Shown here: positions 27,063-35,157 of the stretch, piece after piece
Position numbering within the stretch: the first letter of the stretch is position 1
Layout: the number at the start of each line of letters is the position of its first letter
Origin: Thalassospira tepidiphila MCCC 1A03514
GTDB lineage: Bacteria > Pseudomonadota > Alphaproteobacteria > Rhodospirillales > Thalassospiraceae
DNA length: 64,000 bases
Assembly (NCBI RefSeq): GCF_001662875.1
Contig: NZ_JPVZ01000002.1
Span: forward strand, 186,001-250,000
Reading direction: 5' to 3'
Made by a program: the position numbers and the translations under genes
Notes under the pieces: model-generated
The model's database searches: none
What the model was told of the DNA's origin: nothing
What the model saw: only the letters and a program-made list of their open reading frames with translations

Positions 27063-28505
27063 TCAGAAAACCTGATCGAAGCTTGCCGGGGCGGGTGCAA
27101 TTACCTTTGCACCATCGGGCTGGACTTGCATGATGGCATAGCCACGTTCCGACTGACCATCCGGGGTCAGACGAAAGATACCGTCCACACCGACAAATCC
27201 GCTTGGATTGGTCAGCGTCTGCTGGCTCATATTGTTTTCATCACGCGCCATAAGGGCCGCCAAAGCCGTGCTGTCATAGGCAAGGCTTGAAATGCGGGGC
27301 GGCTGGCTGCCAAAGGTGCGCTCAAAACGGGCGGCAAACAGTTCCCAGTTTTCCGGGTTAGGGGCGGCAAAAATCCCACCCTTGAGTGCCGGTTCGGCAA
27401 ACAGGCCCGGATCGTTCCAGCCAAACGTTCCGATAAACTGCACCACGGATGGATCAACATCGAAATAGGCCAGAAGCGAGGAAACCTGACGCAACTCGCC
27501 ACCGGTGGCCGGCAGGATCAGGGCATCAAAATCTAGCTCGCCAAAGGTATCGACCCCTTCAAGGCGCCTTAGTGCGCGTTTGGACCCGGCACTGCCATCG
27601 GCTTCGAGCTGCGCCTTGTGAGCACGCAGGTTCGCGCGCCGCGCGTCGTAATTGGCAAAGTCCCGAATGGTTTGCTGCAAATCTTCCGAACCGGGTTGAT
27701 AGAACGCCACCCGGCCAAGGGTCCCGCCAACGCGCGAGACAACGGTATTCAATCCGCTTGCGATCTGGCGGCCATAATCGTTTTGCGGCAGAAGGGCTGC
27801 GAAACGGTAACGCCCTTGCGTCGTGGCATAGCCAGCCGCACGGGCGATCTGGTCTTCGGGGATCAGGCCATTGACCCAAACCCCGCTTTCCGCGACCCGG
27901 CGATTGTTGGAAAAGGCCACCACCGGCACATTCGCCGATTTGGCAACTTCGCTCGCCCCACTGACCGATTCGGCAAATAGCGGACCAAGGATCATCTTGG
28001 CACCGGCATCGACAGCCTCGCGTGCGGCATTTTGTCCGCCCTGATAGGTGCCTGCGGTATCGATCGGCATCAGGATGAAGTCATCACCGGCAATGTCAAA
28101 CATGGCGAGTTCAGCAGCATGGCGCATCGCCCGGCCCAGTTCGCCGTGCTGACCTGACAGCGGCAACAACAACGCAACCCGCTTTTCAAAAACAGCCGCA
28201 TCGTCATTATAAAGCAACGGCAGCTCAGCGCCCTCACCCTCAGGCAAGGCAGCATCGCTTGGCCACGGGCTGGCATCGGGGATCAGGCCTTGATTGGGGG
28301 CACTGTTGGGATCAACGGTATTGCCGCCTGGCTGATTGGCATTTTCAACCGGCGCCCCATCACGTTGCATGCCGAAAAGGTCCGTGATACTCGTGGTCGC
28401 ATTACAAGCGGTCAGCCCGAAAGAGAGGACAACCACAGATGCCGTCCGGCGCGCAATCCGGCCCCAAGCCGGAAATAGATCCGAAAACCGATCCCGATCT
28501 GACAT
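27063..28505 (-). CDS. Penicillin-binding protein activator (LpoA/LppC-like lipoprotein)
   Basis: About 480 residues from ATG 28505. The signal peptide ends in lipobox LTAC (Cys34). The mature part is a periplasmic-binding-protein fold like the C-terminal domain of E. coli LpoA: VALLLPLSGQHGELGRAM, then DTAGTYQGGQNAAREAV, GPLFAESV, VPVVAFSNN. LpoA activates PBP1A from the outer membrane; here the N-terminal TPR domain of LpoA is absent. Its 5' end overlaps the ATG of divergent rsmI by 67 bp. In-frame Mets 10 and 40 codons upstream exist, so the start is uncertain. Confidence 0.85.
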   Translation of the reverse strand: MSDRDRFSDLFPAWGRIARRTASVVVLSFGLTACNATTSITDLFGMQRDGAPVENANQPGGNTVDPNSAPNQGLIPDASPWPSDAALPEGEGAELPLLYNDDAAVFEKRVALLLPLSGQHGELGRAMRHAAELAMFDIAGDDFILMPIDTAGTYQGGQNAAREAVDAGAKMILGPLFAESVSGASEVAKSANVPVVAFSNNRRVAESGVWVNGLIPEDQIARAAGYATTQGRYRFAALLPQNDYGRQIASGLNTVVSRVGGTLGRVAFYQPGSEDLQQTIRDFANYDARRANLRAHKAQLEADGSAGSKRALRRLEGVDTFGELDFDALILPATGGELRQVSSLLAYFDVDPSVVQFIGTFGWNDPGLFAEPALKGGIFAAPNPENWELFAARFERTFGSQPPRISSLAYDSTALAALMARDENNMSQQTLTNPSGFVGVDGIFRLTPDGQSERGYAIMQVQPDGAKVIAPAPASFDQVF

Positions 28506-29497
28506 CGCCTGACACGGCAGCGCCTCTTTCTGCATCCGATTCTGTAACGGATGACGTTTCGGACAACCCACTCTCACCTCCAGATAAGTCGTTTCGTCCG
28601 CAGGGTAATGCGGGCGAGGGTGCAAGTAAACATGATGAAAGCCATTTGCCGCTTTCAGCTGGTCTTTATCTTGTCGCTACTCCAATCGGAAATTTGGGCG
28701 ATATTACGTTCAGGGCGCTTGAAATCCTCAAACGTGCCGATGTCATCCTGTGTGAAGACACCAGAACGTCGGGGAAATTGCTGTCGCGATATGGCGTGAA
28801 AACCAAGCGAATCGCCTATCACGAACATAACGCGGCCAAGATGCGCCCCGAAATCATGGACCGTCTGGGCAAGGGGCAGGGCCTTGCCCTTATTTCCGAT
28901 GCCGGAACACCCTTGATCAATGATCCGGGCTACAAACTTGTACGCGACTGTAAGGCAGAAGGGTTCACTGTCACCGCCGCCCCGGGTGCCGCGTCGCCGA
29001 TTGTTGCCCTGATCCTGTCTGGCCTGCCGAGCGATCATTTCTTTTATGCCGGTTTCCTGCCGCCCAAATCGATGGCGCGCAAAAAGGAACTGGCGCGCTT
29101 TGCCCCGATCCCGGGCAGCCTGATCTTTCTGGAAAGTCCCAAGCGACTGGCGGCAAGCCTGACCGATATGGCCGAGATGCTGGGGGGCACACGCGAAGCC
29201 GCCGTGACCCGCGAATTGACCAAAATGTTTGAAGAAGTCCGCAATGGCACGCTTGCCGATCTGGCGGCTCATTATAATGAGGCCGGCGCGCCGAAAGGCG
29301 AGATCGTGGTGATTGTCGGTCCGGCGGACGCCAGCGAAAACGAACCAAGTGCCGAAGACATCGACGCGCGCCTAAGCGAACTGATCAAAACCCACCGCAC
29401 CAAGGATGCCGCCGATATCCTGGCCCGCGAAACCGGTCTTAAAAAGCGCGATCTTTATAACCGTGCCCTTGAGCTGGCCAAGTCGGACCCGGATTGA
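28439..29497 (+). CDS. rsmI: 16S rRNA (cytidine-1402-2'-O)-methyltransferase
   Basis: 352 residues. The SAM-methyltransferase (tetrapyrrole methylase) core starts near residue 77 with LYLVATPIGNLGDITFRAL, then CEDTRTSGKLL, YHEHN, LISDAGTPLINDPGY and APGAASPIVALILSGLP. It methylates C1402 in the ribosomal decoding centre with RsmH. From ATG 28439 (AGAGGA nine bases upstream) there is an unusual ~75-residue acidic, Pro/Ser-rich N-terminal extension. A TTG near 28647 would give a more normal length. yraN overlaps closely downstream. Confidence 0.92.
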   Translation: MPSGAQSGPKPEIDPKTDPDLTSPDTAAPLSASDSVTDDVSDNPLSPPDKSFRPQGNAGEGASKHDESHLPLSAGLYLVATPIGNLGDITFRALEILKRADVILCEDTRTSGKLLSRYGVKTKRIAYHEHNAAKMRPEIMDRLGKGQGLALISDAGTPLINDPGYKLVRDCKAEGFTVTAAPGAASPIVALILSGLPSDHFFYAGFLPPKSMARKKELARFAPIPGSLIFLESPKRLAASLTDMAEMLGGTREAAVTRELTKMFEEVRNGTLADLAAHYNEAGAPKGEIVVIVGPADASENEPSAEDIDARLSELIKTHRTKDAADILARETGLKKRDLYNRALELAKSDPD

Positions 29498-29499
29498 CC

Positions 29500-29883
29500 A
29501 TGGCCCGATCCCGTCCTGTGCATGATGACACATCAAGCCGCAAGCGGGCGGAAAAGGCCGGACGCCGCGCGGAAAAACTTTGTGAATTCTGGTTACGGCT
29601 CAAGGGCTATCGCATTCTGGCCATCCGCCACAAAAGCCCGGTCGGTGAAATCGACATCATCGCCAGACGTGGAAATGTCATGGTTGCGGTCGAGGTCAAA
29701 AATCGCACCGATCGCGCAACCGCCCTGCATGCCATTACCCCCAAACAGCAAAACCGCATCGCCCGTGCACTTGAAGCCTACGCGGGCAAGATCGGCCACA
29801 CGGGTGACCTTCGCCTTGATCTGATGATTGTTCGAAATTGGGGCAGGATCGAGCATCTCAGGAATGCCTGGCAGGTTTCGTAA
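29500..29883 (+). CDS. yraN: UPF0102 family protein YraN
   Basis: 127 residues. The family's nuclease-like core is GRRAEKLCEFWL, GYRILAIRHKSPVGEIDIIARRG and VMVAVEVKNR, an Asp...Glu-x-Lys arrangement like the PD-(D/E)xK fold. The biological role is unsettled. ATG 29500 follows the rsmI stop by two bases, so the pair forms an operon, as in E. coli (yraL-yraN neighbourhood). Confidence 0.9.
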   Translation: MARSRPVHDDTSSRKRAEKAGRRAEKLCEFWLRLKGYRILAIRHKSPVGEIDIIARRGNVMVAVEVKNRTDRATALHAITPKQQNRIARALEAYAGKIGHTGDLRLDLMIVRNWGRIEHLRNAWQVS

Positions 29884-29909
29884 GCAGGCATTCCCGCAGT
29901 TTGTTGGCC

Positions 29910-30317
29910 TCAGGGATGCATTTTCGCACCCTTGGTGATCTTATCGACACTGCGTTTATCAGCATGAATGCCAATGCCAACAAACTTTGCCGTTTCAGGA
30001 TCCGCTTTGGCAAAAACATCCCGATTGGCCGCATCGTGGCCAGTGGCAAACATTTCCTCGATATAGGCCGATACCCTGACACCGCGGTTTAAGGCGCGCT
30101 TATGGATTTTCGCGATGGTATCGCCATCGGCGGCCAGAACGATGGCGGGCTGGCGCGACAGCGGGTTATAGATATTCTGGTTGGCGTCGATATAGGGCTC
30201 GCCGATGATATCAGGGGTTTGGGCAACAATGCCGCTCATCAGGAAGGCCGTCACATTCAGGGATTGCCAAGTTTCAAGGTCATTGCGCAAAATCAGGGCG
30301 ACTTTGGTATCAAACAT
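29910..30317 (-). CDS. DUF2000 family protein
   Basis: 135 residues beginning MFDTKVALILRNDLETWQ. It has an internal DIIGEPYIDANQN and a C-terminal VGIGIHADKRSVDKITKGAK, the look of the DUF2000 family (peptidyl-tRNA hydrolase 2-like fold, function unknown). GGAGGAAG precedes the ATG. It is divergent from an AraC regulator with only 32 bp between start codons, so that regulator probably controls it. Confidence 0.8.
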   Translation of the reverse strand: MFDTKVALILRNDLETWQSLNVTAFLMSGIVAQTPDIIGEPYIDANQNIYNPLSRQPAIVLAADGDTIAKIHKRALNRGVRVSAYIEEMFATGHDAANRDVFAKADPETAKFVGIGIHADKRSVDKITKGAKMHP

Positions 30318-30349
30318 TCACTTCCTCCAATCGGTCGGGTAATCCGGTA

Positions 30350-31213
30350 ATGAAAGAAGCAATAGAACAGGCAGATGATCGCGGTATTGAACGTTTGTGC
30401 AAAAGGCGCGAACGCTTCGTTGCTGCCCCGACCGCACCCGGGATCGAGCGGATCGAAGCCCTGTTCTATGGCAATATGTTCACCCCGCATCGCCACGACA
30501 CCTATGCGCTGGGCATCACCTTAAAAGGTGTCCAGACCTTTAATTATCGCGGGGAATTTCGCGCCAGCAATCCAGGTAATGTCATCATCCTGCATCCTGA
30601 CGAGCTGCATGACGGCGGCGCTGGAACCGAAGACGGCTTGCAATATCGCATGCTGTATCTTGAACCGGCCCTGTTGCGATCGGGCCTTGATCACGAAGCC
30701 GATCCCCTGCCCTTTGTCGGTGAACCGGTTATTCAGGACCCGGTTTTGTGGTCGATCATGGCCTCGGCTTTGGGGGAACTTGAAAGCGACATGGATCCGC
30801 TTTTGCGCGATCAGTTTGTCAGCGACATCGCCCGGCGCCTGTCATTGCATGCCAAGGCACCACTGAAACGCCCGCGCTTTACGGCTAGCCAAAGCATGGA
30901 TCAGGTGCGCGCCTTTCTGGAAGATAACTTTGACCGTCCGGTACAATCTGACGAGCTTGAACAAGTTGCCGGTATGGACCGTTTTCGCCTGATCCGGCAT
31001 TTCCGTGCGCGGTTCGGAACCACACCCTATCGATATCTGATGATGCGTCGCCTGCAAAAGGCACGTGCATTGATGATGATTGGGCAACCCCTGGCCGGAA
31101 TTGCCGCCGAAACCGGATTTGCCGATCAAAGCCATTTCAACCGCCATTTCCGCCAGACTTATGGTGTGTCACCCGGACGTTGGACGGAATTATTCGCCAG
31201 CAACACCCTGTGA
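30350..31213 (+). CDS. AraC family transcriptional regulator
   Basis: 287 residues. The N-terminal cupin-like AraC-binding domain (residues ~35-110) has FTPHRHDTYALG and HPDELHDGG. The C-terminal double HTH (~185-285) has LEQVAGMDRFRLIRHFRARFGTTPYRYLMMRRL and the second-helix consensus IAAETGFADQSHFNRHFRQTYGVSPGRW. Effector unknown. The shared 32-bp promoter region with the DUF2000 gene suggests that gene is its target. Confidence 0.9.
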   Translation: MKEAIEQADDRGIERLCKRRERFVAAPTAPGIERIEALFYGNMFTPHRHDTYALGITLKGVQTFNYRGEFRASNPGNVIILHPDELHDGGAGTEDGLQYRMLYLEPALLRSGLDHEADPLPFVGEPVIQDPVLWSIMASALGELESDMDPLLRDQFVSDIARRLSLHAKAPLKRPRFTASQSMDQVRAFLEDNFDRPVQSDELEQVAGMDRFRLIRHFRARFGTTPYRYLMMRRLQKARALMMIGQPLAGIAAETGFADQSHFNRHFRQTYGVSPGRWTELFASNTL

Positions 31214-31361
31214 TCGTCGCCCTGCGACATCGATTTCGGGCACGAATTCGCAGAAAAATGCATTTTTACTGATAAACCGGCCAGTGTTTTAAGTCTCTTT
31301 AACCCCCGCGGGCCATGATGGGTGTTGTAAGACTTGGGGGAACTGGACGAGACATCCGTTA

Positions 31362-31994
31362 ATGTCACCAATAAGAATGGTCAATCGACCACTTGGCTTT
31401 GCCAGGGCACTTCTGCTGACGGGAATGTGCATTTTGCCGCTTTCGGGATGCACGCCTACATCTGTTGTGCTCGGAGCTGGCGCAACCGCCGGTGTTGCCG
31501 CCTTTCAGGAGCGCGGCTTTAACGGTGCTGTCAGTGATACGGCGATCACCGCCCAGATCTGGCAGAAGTTTCTGGCACAGGACGAAAAACTGTTTCTCGA
31601 TATCGAGATTGAAGTGGTTGAAGGCGAAGTTCTTTTGGCCGGTCAGGTGCCCACCGTGGCTGATCAACTTGAAGCTGTGCGCCTAAGCTGGCAGGTTAGC
31701 GGGGTCAAAAGTGTTCATAACGAGATTGAGATCGGTGACGGCCTGACGCTTGTTGATAGTGCAAGCGATCTGTTGATCACCACCAAGATCAAGACTGCAT
31801 TGATGTTTGACGGTGATGTTTTCGCCATCAATTACAGCGTCGAGACCGTCAATGGCACCGTCCATCTGATGGGAATTGCCCAGGACGACCATGAACGCAG
31901 TCGCGTGATTTCACATGCCCGGGACACCAGCTATGTCAAACGGGTTGTCAGTCATATCCGTCTGAAAGACGATGCCATCCGACAAGGAACCTGA
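31362..31994 (+). CDS. BON-domain lipoprotein (DolP/YraP-like)
   Basis: 210 residues. The signal ends in lipobox LSGC (Cys30). Two BON domains follow: the first around residues 62-125 (ISDTAITAQIWQKFL-like entry, then VVEGEVLLAGQV), the second around 132-200 (DLLITTKIKTALMFDGDV ... TVNGTVHLMGIAQ). E. coli DolP binds anionic phospholipid at the outer membrane and supports envelope integrity. The place near rsmI and yraN matches the E. coli neighbourhood. Its TGA is immediately followed by more open frame leading into the SirB1 gene. Confidence 0.85.
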   Translation: MSPIRMVNRPLGFARALLLTGMCILPLSGCTPTSVVLGAGATAGVAAFQERGFNGAVSDTAITAQIWQKFLAQDEKLFLDIEIEVVEGEVLLAGQVPTVADQLEAVRLSWQVSGVKSVHNEIEIGDGLTLVDSASDLLITTKIKTALMFDGDVFAINYSVETVNGTVHLMGIAQDDHERSRVISHARDTSYVKRVVSHIRLKDDAIRQGT

Positions 31995-32087
31995 GCCATC
32001 AGTACCGTAAGCCACATAACAGCACCGACCGATCCGGATCGCCAATGGCTTGTCGATTATGGCAAGGGCCTGAAACCTCACGCCAGC

Positions 32088-33053
32088 GTGGCGGAGGCAG
32101 CCCTGCATTTTGCCCGTCTGAATCAATCGAACGGCACCCATAAACGCGATGTCGCGCCGTTCATTGCGATTTTGGATGATCTCGCCGATCAGGTCCGCGC
32201 CGAGTTGGCCGGTCTGACCTTGCAGCCCGATCTTGCCACCGATGGCACGGATCAGCAGGCCCTGCCGGTTGATGACAAGGAAGCCGAGCCGACCATTGAT
32301 CAGGTCGTGCGCGCCCTGCAGACCGTGATTGCCGAACGCAATGGCTTTCAGGGGGATGCGGAAAACTATGATGACATTGCCAATGCCGATCTGATGCAGG
32401 TGATCGAGCGCAAGCGCGGCCTGCCGGTTGCCCTTGGCATGCTCTATATCCACGCGGCCATGCGGTGCGGCATTGCCGTCACCGGCATTGATTTTCCCGG
32501 TCATTTCCTGCTGCGTGTGCAGGCCAATGGCAAACGCAAGATGATCGACCCGTTCCATGGCGCGATCAGTCTCGGTCCGGCAGAATTACGTGAATTGCTG
32601 AAGTCATTCAGTGGTCTTGATGCCGAACTGGCGCCCCACCATTACCGGCCGTCATCCGACATCGATATTTTGTTACGGCTTCAAAACAACATAAAGGTAC
32701 GGGCGCTTCGCGCCGGTGAACTGGAGCTCGCAACCCGTGTTGTCGAACACAGTTTGCTGATCGCGCCGGACCATGAAGGGCTTTGGCATCAGCTTGGCGC
32801 GCTCTATGCCCGCCTTGACCAGGACCATATGGCGCTTGGTGCGTTTGAACAGTTCGTCAAACGCTGCGAAGACCCGCTTCATCGCGCCCGGATCGAAGCA
32901 GTGATCGAAGAATTGTATGAAAGGGTCCGTCATGAAGCGGGCCCCGGGGCCGCACTTACTGAAAAGAACAAGGTCGTGCCGGAATACACCGACAAGGACG
33001 ACACCGGATCGGCAGACGACAACGCCCCGATCCCGCTTTTCCCCGATAAATAA
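32088..33053 (+). CDS. SirB1 family protein (transglutaminase-like plus TPR)
   Basis: At least 321 residues. The SirB1/transglutaminase-like core has VIERKRGLPVALGMLYIHAAMRCGI, GIDFPGHFLLRVQ and MIDPFHGAISLG; TPR-like helices follow in residues ~215-280 (LLIAPDHEGLWHQLGALYARLDQDHMALGAFEQF-type repeat). Function unknown. The GTG at 32088 is the first usual start codon, but protein-like sequence (WLVDYGKGL) begins before it and is open to the dolP-like stop at 31992-31994 in the same frame. AAGGA at 31984 points to a non-standard start at ATC 31998. See findings. Confidence 0.85.
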   Translation: MAEAALHFARLNQSNGTHKRDVAPFIAILDDLADQVRAELAGLTLQPDLATDGTDQQALPVDDKEAEPTIDQVVRALQTVIAERNGFQGDAENYDDIANADLMQVIERKRGLPVALGMLYIHAAMRCGIAVTGIDFPGHFLLRVQANGKRKMIDPFHGAISLGPAELRELLKSFSGLDAELAPHHYRPSSDIDILLRLQNNIKVRALRAGELELATRVVEHSLLIAPDHEGLWHQLGALYARLDQDHMALGAFEQFVKRCEDPLHRARIEAVIEELYERVRHEAGPGAALTEKNKVVPEYTDKDDTGSADDNAPIPLFPDK

Positions 33054-33733
33054 CCCCTAAATAGCGCCCAAAAATCCTGTGCTGCGGGCCAGAAATGTCG
33101 CATTTGGCGAGATGTTCCTGACCAAGGTGTTGCCAGCTTATGCGGCAACGAAATAGATATTTTCCGAATTTAAGATTAATTAAAGTTATTTATATAGCGC
33201 ATTATAGCATTTTTTATTTGTATCTATCCAAAGACAAACCGGTTTGTCTCGAAACCTCTCCGTCGCAAAACCGGGCGAATCGGCGATTCAAAATCATATA
33301 AATCTTCTTGTTTCGACATTTTTACGGGGTTTTCGCACCATTTGCGCGCCGTTACCTGCGAAAAGTCTAAACAAAGCCCGAACCGTTGATTTCCGGGGCT
33401 TTGCGCCCGGCCGTTCTTGGCAGTGCGCATTCAGAATCAATTTTTGCAGTCGTGATCCGTAAATTCGAACCGGATCCAGATCGAATTTCACCGATCAGCT
33501 CCCAAAAAAACATCTTTTGCAGTTTTTTGACGAGGTTAAGGACAGGTTAAACGACCGGGCACGAAACAGTTGCAAAGCTTGCACCGAAAATCGCATTCCC
33601 TATACTCCGCAACAGTCAGTATCAGCGGCACTGAAAATGATCGCGGCCAACGCACGCGCGGCTTGGCCTAACGACTTTTCACTGTGCCGTGTAAATCAGG
33701 GTCTGAGCCCACATAACCGCAGGAATTTACTAT
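33054..33733. other. Long intergenic region with palindromes and an AT-rich patch
   Basis: 680 bp without a convincing gene. It holds a short hairpin (GTTGCC/GGCAAC, 33129-33149), an AT-rich stretch (about 33150-33230), an 18-bp perfect palindrome (33232-33249), and an 8-bp inverted repeat AAATTCGA/TCGAATTT (33461-33468, 33481-33488). The adenosine kinase promoter should lie here. A small RNA cannot be excluded. Confidence 0.5.
33232..33249. promoter_or_regulatory. 18-bp perfect palindrome, operator-like
   Basis: AGACAAACCGGTTTGTCT is exactly self-complementary with no loop, as expected of a dimeric regulator site. It adjoins an AT-rich patch that could hold a promoter. The cognate regulator is not identifiable. 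Confidence 0.45.
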
Positions 33734-34723
33734 ATGAACGACACCAAATTCGACGTCGTCGGGATCGGCAACGCCATTGTCGACGTCCTTGCCCACTGCA
33801 AGGAAGAAGACCTTGCGCGTCTTGAGCTTGTCAAAAACGCCATGACCCTGATTGATGCCGACCGGGCCGATGCGCTGTATGACCAGATGGGTCCGGGCCT
33901 TGAGATGTCGGGCGGATCGGCTGGCAATACCATGGCTGGTATCGCAGCCCTTGGCGGCAATGGTGCCTATATCGGCAAGGTGCGTGATGATCAGCTGGGC
34001 CAGGTTTTCCGCCATGACATCCGCGCGATTGGTGTCGCGTTTGATTCTGCAGCCGCGACCGAGGGTTCCCCGACGGCGCGTTGCCTGATCTTTGTCACCC
34101 CGGATGGTCACCGCACCATGAACACCTTCCTCGGTGCCTGCACAGAGCTTGGCCCGGATGATATTGACGAAGACCTGATCAAATCGGCCAAGGTCACCTA
34201 CATGGAAGGCTATCTGTGGGATCGCCCCGAAGCCAAGGATGCCTTTGTTAAGGCCGCCAAGGTTGCCCATGATGCCGGCCGTCAGGTTTCGATCAGCCTG
34301 TCTGATTCCTTCTGCGTTGATCGCCACCGCGAATCCTTCCGCGAACTGGTCGACGACCATATCGACGTCCTGTTTGCCAACGAGGAAGAAATCAAGTCGC
34401 TTTACGAGGTCGAGACCTTTGAAGAAGCACTGGCCGAAGTCCGCAAGCATTGCCGCGTTGCTGCCCTGACCCGCAGTGAAAAGGGTGCTGTCATCGTAAG
34501 CCAGGACGAACTTTATGAAATCAGCGCCGAACCGGTCGCCAAAGTGGTCGACACCACGGGTGCTGGCGATCTGTTCGCGTCGGGCTTCCTGTATGGCTAC
34601 ACCCAGGGTCACACCCTTGAGATCTGTGGTCAGCTGGGTGCGATCTGCGCGGCTGAGGTGATTTCGCATATGGGTGCGCGCCCGGATGCGGATCTCAAGG
34701 AACTGATCGCAAAGGCACTCTGA
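33734..34723 (+). CDS. PfkB family carbohydrate/adenosine kinase
   Basis: 329 residues of the ribokinase fold. GIGNAIVDVLA is at the N-terminus, GGSAGNTMAGIAALGG follows (PfkB signature 1 region), and DTTGAGDLFASGFLYG near residue 275 carries the catalytic Asp and anion hole (signature 2). The overall sequence resembles the adenosine-kinase-like alphaproteobacterial group; the substrate is inferred, not proved. AGGAA precedes the ATG by eight bases. A terminator follows. Confidence 0.88.
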   Translation: MNDTKFDVVGIGNAIVDVLAHCKEEDLARLELVKNAMTLIDADRADALYDQMGPGLEMSGGSAGNTMAGIAALGGNGAYIGKVRDDQLGQVFRHDIRAIGVAFDSAAATEGSPTARCLIFVTPDGHRTMNTFLGACTELGPDDIDEDLIKSAKVTYMEGYLWDRPEAKDAFVKAAKVAHDAGRQVSISLSDSFCVDRHRESFRELVDDHIDVLFANEEEIKSLYEVETFEEALAEVRKHCRVAALTRSEKGAVIVSQDELYEISAEPVAKVVDTTGAGDLFASGFLYGYTQGHTLEICGQLGAICAAEVISHMGARPDADLKELIAKAL

Positions 34724-34766
34724 TCGCTCTTTTATATAAAGAGTGCGGATGTTTGAAAGATTTCAT

Positions 34767-34800
34767 GGGACGGCAACATTTCGTTGCCGTCCCGTTTTTT
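34767..34800 (+). terminator. Intrinsic terminator of the PfkB kinase gene
   Basis: A perfect 11-bp stem (GGGACGGCAAC / GTTGCCGTCCC), a 5-nt loop and GTTTTTT downstream, 43 bp after the stop codon. Confidence 0.93.
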
Positions 34801-35157
34801 CTGTCGCGAAGGCCGGGTTTGCATGGCGCTGCAGCGCAACACAATCATTGACTTTGTCCAGAGTTTGGCGCAAACAGCCCGCATTGCAGAATAATCAACC
34901 CGACATGGCGCTTACAACGCTGGCCTTTCGCCTTAACATTGGCTATGACAGGGCGGCCTTCGGGTATATCTGCACGATTACGATCCGGGCCAGTAAACAT
35001 TCAGCACATACGTTGATGTGGGTTTCCCACCGGTGATACCGGCGGCAACCATCGCGCTTGTTGCTGAATATCTACTGGCCTTGAAACACTTACTTACTGA
35101 CCGATGCGCATGGGCATGACCCGGCGCGCGGCATTTTTATTTCTGGAGTCCGCGCCC
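34801..35157. other. Intergenic region upstream of typA
   Basis: About 350 bp between the kinase terminator and typA. I see no gene, RNA or strong repeat. The typA promoter is expected here but no confident -35/-10 pair stands out. Confidence 0.4.

Noticed and set aside
33517-33825. A 102-codon frame overlapping the start of the PfkB kinase gene
   Set aside because: It runs into the kinase gene in another frame and has no RBS or recognisable sequence.
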